A stretch of 33,193 nucleotides of DNA, from positions 1-33,193 of the forward strand of contig JAOPWZ010000059.1 of the NCBI GenBank assembly GCA_025965435.1, read 5' to 3'. Of the stretch, positions 28,577-33,193 are shown one piece after another. The first letter of the stretch is position 1. Each line of letters starts with the position of its first letter. This DNA is from Aeromicrobium sp. GTDB taxonomy: Bacteria > Actinomycetota > Actinomycetes > Propionibacteriales > Nocardioidaceae. A model generated the notes under the pieces. That model searched no databases. It was not told the origin of the DNA and worked only from the letters and a program-made list of their open reading frames with translations. A program made the position numbers and the translations under genes.

Positions 28577-29416
28577 ATGAGCGAACGTGTCGTGCGGCCC
28601 ATCGAGGACGGGGTCGCGACGGATCTGCGCGACGAGCTGACCTATGCCGGCTACCTGCAGCTGCCGACGTTGCTCGCGGCGCAGCAGCCGATCTCCGACC
28701 ACCACGACGAGATGCTGTTCATCGTCCAGCACCAGGTCACCGAGCTGTGGCTCAAGCAGCTCATCCACGAGCTGCGGTCCGCGATCGACCTCGTCACGCA
28801 CGACGACCTCCCGCCCGCGCTCAAGCGGCTGGCCCGGGTCAAGGCGATCCAGCGCCAGATGTTCGAGCAGTGGTCGGTGCTGGAGACCCTGACCCCGGTC
28901 GAGTACGTCCAGTTCCGCGACGTGCTCGGCAAGGCGTCGGGCTTCCAGTCGCCCCAGTACCGCACCGTGGAGTTCCTGCTCGGCAACAAGAACCCGCAGA
29001 TGATCGCCGTCTTCGCCCACGACCGGGCCCTGCACGACGCCCTGCTCGCCGACCTGGAGGCGCCGAGCCTGTACGACGCCTTCCTGCGGTACCTGGCCCG
29101 ACGTGGCCACGACCTTCCGGCCGACGTCCTCGAGCGGGACGTCTCCCAGCCGTACGCGGCCCATCCCGGCGTGACCGAGGCGCTGCGCCGGATCTACGCG
29201 GACCCGGCGACGCACTGGGACGCGTACGAGATGTGCGAGGAGCTCGTCGACGTCGAGGAGAGCTTCCAGCTGTGGCGCTTCCGGCACCTCAAGACCGTCG
29301 AGCGGATCATCGGCTTCAAACGGGGCACGGGCGGGTCGTCGGGCGTCCACTTCCTGCAGAAGGCCCTCGACCTGACGTTCTTCCCCGAGCTGCTGGACGT
29401 CCGCACCCAGCTCTGA
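28577..29416 (+). CDS. kynA: Tryptophan 2,3-dioxygenase
   Basis: [46 protein letters not shown]...[19 protein letters not shown]...[18 protein letters not shown]. Confidence 0.95.
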   Translation: MSERVVRPIEDGVATDLRDELTYAGYLQLPTLLAAQQPISDHHDEMLFIVQHQVTELWLKQLIHELRSAIDLVTHDDLPPALKRLARVKAIQRQMFEQWSVLETLTPVEYVQFRDVLGKASGFQSPQYRTVEFLLGNKNPQMIAVFAHDRALHDALLADLEAPSLYDAFLRYLARRGHDLPADVLERDVSQPYAAHPGVTEALRRIYADPATHWDAYEMCEELVDVEESFQLWRFRHLKTVERIIGFKRGTGGSSGVHFLQKALDLTFFPELLDVRTQL

Positions 29417-29445
29417 CCCCGCCCGCCCGCCCCGCCCCGTCCCCG

Positions 29446-29501
29446 CGAGTGGTGCGTGGTGGACGAATGAGACGGCGTGTCGGTCCAGGACGCACCACTC
29501 G
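29446..29501. repeat. Second copy of the convergent-intergenic hairpin element
   Basis: CGAGTGGTGC (29446-29455) and GCACCACTCG (29492-29501) enclosing GAGACGGCG. Confidence 0.85.
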
Positions 29502-29512
29502 GGGGCGGCTGG

Positions 29513-30082
29513 TCACCGTCCGGGCGCGGCCGGACGGTCGTCGACGTCGCGGCCCGCGGCCAGGTCCGAGCACCCGACCAGCGTCACCTCGTGCCGGACC
29601 AGGTAGTCGCGGGCTCCCCGGTCGGCGGTCGCCGCGGCGGCCGCCCCGGCCCAGTGGGCGCGCCCGATGAGCACCGGATGGCCGGGCCCATTCCCGTAGT
29701 CGGCCCGCGCGAGGCTCGCCGGCGCAGCCACCCGTACGAGGCGGCGCACGACGTCCGGGCCGACGTCGGGCAGGTCCACGAGGTGCACCATCGCGGCGTC
29801 GACGTCCAGGTCCGCGACGGCCGTCAGCCCCGCGCCCAGCGACGCTCCCATGCCGCTGGCCCACGCGACGGCCTCGACGACCACCGCGCGGTCGTCGAGC
29901 AGCTCGACCACCGCGTCGCGCGCGGCGCCGACGACCACGACGACCGGATCGCATCCGCCCTCGCGCAGCACGCGCACCGACCGGACCACCCAGGCCTCGC
30001 CGTCGGTCTCGGCCAGCGCCTTGGGACCCCCGAACCGCTCGCCGGAGCCCGCCGCGAGCAGCAGTCCGACGACACCAGGCAC
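29513..30082 (-). CDS. MobA-like nucleotidyltransferase (molybdenum cofactor NTP transferase family)
   Basis: VPGVVGLLLAAGSGERFGGPKALAETDGE...MVHLVDLPDVGPDVVRRLV...GHPVLIGRAHW; GTG start 30082. Confidence 0.8.
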   Translation of the reverse strand: MPGVVGLLLAAGSGERFGGPKALAETDGEAWVVRSVRVLREGGCDPVVVVVGAARDAVVELLDDRAVVVEAVAWASGMGASLGAGLTAVADLDVDAAMVHLVDLPDVGPDVVRRLVRVAAPASLARADYGNGPGHPVLIGRAHWAGAAAAATADRGARDYLVRHEVTLVGCSDLAAGRDVDDRPAAPGR

Positions 30083-30119
30083 CGCCCCAGTGTGCCCGGT
30101 GTCGCGCGGCCCCGTCCGG

Positions 30120-30782
30120 TCAGCGCCGCATGACCTTGCGGGCGGCGGCATTGCCGGCGAACTGGCCGATCTGCACGATCAGGATGACGAGCAGGATCGC
30201 GACCGCTGTGACGGTCCAGTCGAACTGCTTGAGGCCGTACGTCAGCGCGACCTTGCCGAGGCTGTCGGCGCCGACGACACCCACGATCGCGGTCATGTCG
30301 ACGATCGCGACGAGGGCGTACGTGAACCCGAGGATCAACGGGCCCAGGGCCTCCGGCAGCAGCACGCTCCAGATCACCCGCCAGCGGCTCGCGCCCATCG
30401 CGCGGGCCGCCTCGAGCACGCCGGGGTCCACCGCGACCAGGTTCTGCTCCACGATGCGCGAGATCCCGAAGGCCGAGGCGAACACGATCGCGACCAGGGC
30501 GTGCCCGTTGCCGATGCCCGAGATCCCGAAGTACCGCGAGATCGGCTGCAGGGCGATCGCGAGCAGGATGAACGGGATCGGTCGCATGAAGTTGACCAGG
30601 ACGTTGAGCACGACGCTGACGGGCCGGCTCGGGACGATCCCCCGCTGACGGGAGACGTACAGGCCGGTGCCGATGATCAGGCCGAGCAGCCCGCCGATCA
30701 CCAGGCCCGCCCCCGCGAGCCACAGCGTGGCCCAGAGGCCCTCGGCGAACTCCGAGCGGAGCTCCCACACGCGGTCCATCAC
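30120..30782 (-). CDS. metI: Methionine ABC transporter permease
   Basis: MetI-like TM pattern with MGASRWRVIWSVLLPEALGPLILGFTYALVAIVDMTAIVGVVGADSLGK. Confidence 0.9.
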   Translation of the reverse strand: MMDRVWELRSEFAEGLWATLWLAGAGLVIGGLLGLIIGTGLYVSRQRGIVPSRPVSVVLNVLVNFMRPIPFILLAIALQPISRYFGISGIGNGHALVAIVFASAFGISRIVEQNLVAVDPGVLEAARAMGASRWRVIWSVLLPEALGPLILGFTYALVAIVDMTAIVGVVGADSLGKVALTYGLKQFDWTVTAVAILLVILIVQIGQFAGNAAARKVMRR

Positions 30783-31807
30783 GCCACCTCCCGCGTCTCG
30801 ACCAGGGCGCCGACGGCGGCGATCGCCTCGTCCACGGCCGAGGCGTCACCGCGCAGCTCGACCGTGAGGTGACCGAAGGTGCGCCCGCGGACGTCCTCGA
30901 TGCCGCCGAAGACGAGCTCGAACTCGATGCCGCGCCGGATCAGCTCGGCGAACACCGCCGACTGGCTGACCGACTCGTCGAGGAACGAGAGCGTGACGAG
31001 GCGGCCCGGGTGCCGACGCCGCAGCGCCTCGAGCGCCGCGGCGTCCGGCACGTCGTCGACCAGGGTCGCGACGAATCGCTGCGTGGCCGGGTGCGCCGGG
31101 CGGGAGAAGATGTCGAACACGTCCCCGTGCTCGACGACCCGCCCCTCCTCCATGACGACCACCCGGTCGGCGATCGACTTGACGACCTCCATCTCGTGGG
31201 TGATGACGACGATCGTGATGCCCAGCTCGGCGTTGACCTTCTTCAGCAGGCGCAGCACGTCCACCGTCGTCTCGGGGTCGAGCGCGCTCGTCGCCTCGTC
31301 CGCGAGCAGGATCTTGGGTGACGTCGCGAGCGCACGGGCGATGCCGACGCGCTGCTTCTGCCCGCCCGACAGCTCCTCGGGCCACGCATGGGCCTTGTCG
31401 GCAAGGCCGACGAAGTGCAGCAGGTCCGAGATGCGCTGCTGCTGCTCGGCCTTGGGGACCTTGGCGACCTCCAGCGGGTACGCGACGTTGCCCCAGACGG
31501 TCCGCGAGCCCAACAGGTTGAACTGCTGGAAGATCATGCCGATGTCGAGCCGGACCTTCTGCAGCTGCCGCTCACGCAGGGTCGTCAGGTCCGTGCCGTC
31601 GACGAGCAGCGAGCCGCTCGTCGTCGGCTCGAGCGCGTTGACGAGCCGGACGAGCGTCGACTTGCCCGCCCCGGAGTACCCGACGATGCCGACGATCTCG
31701 CCCGACTCGATCGACAGGTCGACGTCGCGGACGGCGTGCACGGGCTCGCCGCCCTTGCGGGTCGGCGGGAACGTCTTCGAGACGCCCTTCAGCTCGATGA
31801 GTGACAT
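30779..31807 (-). CDS. metN: Methionine ABC transporter ATP-binding protein with C-terminal NIL domain
   Basis: GYSGAGKSTLVRLVNALEPTTSGSLLVDG...ELSGGQKQRVGIARALATSPKILLADEATSALDPETT. Confidence 0.94.
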   Translation of the reverse strand: MSLIELKGVSKTFPPTRKGGEPVHAVRDVDLSIESGEIVGIVGYSGAGKSTLVRLVNALEPTTSGSLLVDGTDLTTLRERQLQKVRLDIGMIFQQFNLLGSRTVWGNVAYPLEVAKVPKAEQQQRISDLLHFVGLADKAHAWPEELSGGQKQRVGIARALATSPKILLADEATSALDPETTVDVLRLLKKVNAELGITIVVITHEMEVVKSIADRVVVMEEGRVVEHGDVFDIFSRPAHPATQRFVATLVDDVPDAAALEALRRRHPGRLVTLSFLDESVSQSAVFAELIRRGIEFELVFGGIEDVRGRTFGHLTVELRGDASAVDEAIAAVGALVETREVA

Positions 31808-31830
31808 GGGTCCAGCCTTCCTTCGGCAGC

Positions 31831-31871
31831 GTCGCGCCCGGCCGAGAGGATCACCTCGACCGGGACGCGAC
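31831..31871 (-). other. Long intercistronic hairpin between metQ and metN
   Basis: GTCGCG-CCCGG-C-CGAG (31831-31846) pairs with CTCG-A-CCGGG-A-CGCGAC (31855-31871), one bulge and one G-U/C-A position. Confidence 0.75.
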
Positions 31872-31882
31872 GACAGATCCGC

Positions 31883-32821
31883 TCACTTGGTTGCTGCGGT
31901 GTCCTTCTCGACCTTGGCCAGCGACGCCTCGAGATCGGCGACGGGCGTCTTGAGCAGCTCGGCGGTACCACCCGAGACCTCGAGCAGGCCGTCCGTGACG
32001 GTCTTCGTGTCCTGGAAGATCTCGACCAGCTTGAGGTACGTCGGGTTGTCCTTGTCCTCGGCCTTGGCGGCGAAGATGTTGACGTACGGCAGCGCGTTGG
32101 GGTCGGCCGGGTCGTCCTGGGCGATCGCGTCGCCGAACTTCAGGCCGGCCTTCTCGACGAAGTCGTTGTTGATGATGGCCGCGTCGAGGTCGTCGAGGCT
32201 CGTGGCCGTGATGTCGGCGGGCAGGGCCTCGACCTCGACCTTCGACGCATCCTTGTCGACGTCGTTCAGGTCAGAGAAGATCGTCCCGCCGTCCTTGAGC
32301 GTGATGAGCCCCGCCGACTGCAGGATCAGCAGTCCCCGCGACTGGTTGCTGGCGTCGTCGGGCACGGCGACCTTGCCGCCGTCCGGGATGGCATCGGCCG
32401 AGTCGTGCTGCTTGGAGTACAGGCCCAGCGGGTAGATCGCGGTGGAGCCGACCGGCGCGAGGTCCTTGTCGTTGGAGACGTTGTAGTCGGCGAGGTAGAC
32501 GATGTGCTGGAACTGGTTCAGGTCGAGCTCCCCGGCGTCGAGCGCGGGGATGGGCTGCGCGTAGTCGGTGAAGTCGACCACGTCGACCTTGATGCCCTCG
32601 TCCGCGGCGGCCTTCTTGTACGTCTCCCAGTAGGGATCGCTCGCCCCCACGACACCGATCCGGACGGTCTTGCCGCTGGTTCCGCCGGCCGCTGCGGCGT
32701 CGTCGCCGTCCTGGGTCAGGAAGAAGACGAGGGCCGCGACGACGGCGATCGCGACGAGCGCCACGACGGCGATCAGGCCGGTGCGCTTCTTGGGCGCCTC
32801 GATGAGCTGGTGGTCGGTCAT
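31883..32821 (-). CDS. metQ: MetQ/NlpA family methionine-binding protein, apparently TM-anchored
   Basis: VRIGVVGASDPYWETYKKAAADEGIKVDVVDFTDYAQPIPALDAGELDLNQFQHIVYL...PNALPYVNIFAAKAEDKDNPTYLKLVEIF. Confidence 0.92.
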   Translation of the reverse strand: MTDHQLIEAPKKRTGLIAVVALVAIAVVAALVFFLTQDGDDAAAAGGTSGKTVRIGVVGASDPYWETYKKAAADEGIKVDVVDFTDYAQPIPALDAGELDLNQFQHIVYLADYNVSNDKDLAPVGSTAIYPLGLYSKQHDSADAIPDGGKVAVPDDASNQSRGLLILQSAGLITLKDGGTIFSDLNDVDKDASKVEVEALPADITATSLDDLDAAIINNDFVEKAGLKFGDAIAQDDPADPNALPYVNIFAAKAEDKDNPTYLKLVEIFQDTKTVTDGLLEVSGGTAELLKTPVADLEASLAKVEKDTAATK

Positions 32822-32977
32822 GGGTGCTTCCTTTCGCGCCGGCTCGTGGCCGGTGGTGGCTCGCGGAGGGTTGTTCCGCTCCCCTCCACGCTAGGAAGGT
32901 CCAGAGCCCCGCCCTGACGGTTCTCAGCATGTGAAATCCGCGCGGTGAGAGGGGTCACACCCGGTGGCCGGGCATGA

Positions 32978-33018
32978 CGAAGGCCCCCTCCCACGCTCTC
33001 GCGCGGTGGGGGCCTTCG
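32978..33018 (-). terminator. Intrinsic terminator-like hairpin downstream of groEL
   Basis: CGAAGGCCCCC (32978-32988) and GGGGGCCTTCG (33008-33018), exact 11-bp arms. Confidence 0.8.
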
Positions 33019-33050
33019 CTGGTGCTGCCGGCTGTCAGGTCACGAAGTGA

Positions 33051-33193
33051 CTAGAAGCCCATGCCGCCCATGTCACCCATGTCCGGGGCGCCTCCGCCGG
33101 CCTGAGCAGGCTCAGGCTTGTCGGCGACGACGGCCTCGGTGGTGAGGAACAGTGCCGCGATCGAGGCTGCGTTCTGCAGCGCCGAGCGCGTGA
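33051..33193 (-). CDS. groEL: Chaperonin GroEL, C-terminal fragment, runs off right edge
   Basis: Reverse strand reads ...[45 protein letters not shown]-stop. Confidence 0.95.
   Translation of the reverse strand, partial: TRSALQNAASIAALFLTTEAVVADKPEPAQAGGGAPDMGDMGGMGF

Noticed and set aside
28535-29350. N-terminal extension of the ABC ATPase ORF (to 29350)
   Set aside because: Region is antisense to tryptophan dioxygenase; the ATPase family N-terminus begins at 28534.
32822-32940. Possible SAM riboswitch upstream of metQ (GGAACAACCCTCCGCG, CCGGCCACGAGCCGG)
   Set aside because: A few similar strings, but I could not assemble the conserved core of SAM-I or SAM-IV; a covariance-model scan would be needed.

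Overview
GC-rich actinobacterial chromosomal segment (Nocardioides/Aeromicrobium-like by gene content and codon bias; inference). About 30 genes, left to right: meaB (partial), mutB, mutA, small hypothetical, serC, gamma-class carbonic anhydrase-like protein, NCS2 permease, anchored beta-propeller-like protein, DUF2530 protein, DHA2-type MFS exporter, DUF3027 protein, second MFS transporter, AEC transporter, cold-shock protein, YihY/BrkB, PemK/MazF-like protein, AMP-binding ligase, an exopolysaccharide-type cluster (polyprenyl glycosylphosphotransferase, cytidylyltransferase, sigma factor with a fused zinc anti-sigma motif, Wzz-like protein with a degenerate kinase-like domain), DUF779 + aldehyde dehydrogenase + GAF regulator, hexapeptide-repeat protein, ABC-2 transporter pair, tryptophan 2,3-dioxygenase, MobA-like NTP transferase, metI-metN-metQ and groEL (partial). 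No rRNA, tRNA, CRISPR array, transposase or prophage was seen. Most notable: (1) a hairpin element found twice, about 23.5 kb apart, each time between convergent genes, with matching arm tips, compensatory differences deeper in the stem and a shared GAGACGGCG loop motif; (2) the sigma/anti-sigma fusion and Wzz-pseudokinase cluster, with a hairpin that would hide the Shine-Dalgarno of the Wzz-like gene; (3) paired TGTGACGC-N2-GTCAC palindromes upstream of the aldehyde dehydrogenase and its GAF regulator; (4) a recurring -10-like hexamer followed by 6-7 nt and the start codon, implying many leaderless mRNAs. All calls come from reading the sequence and supplied translations; no database search was run.
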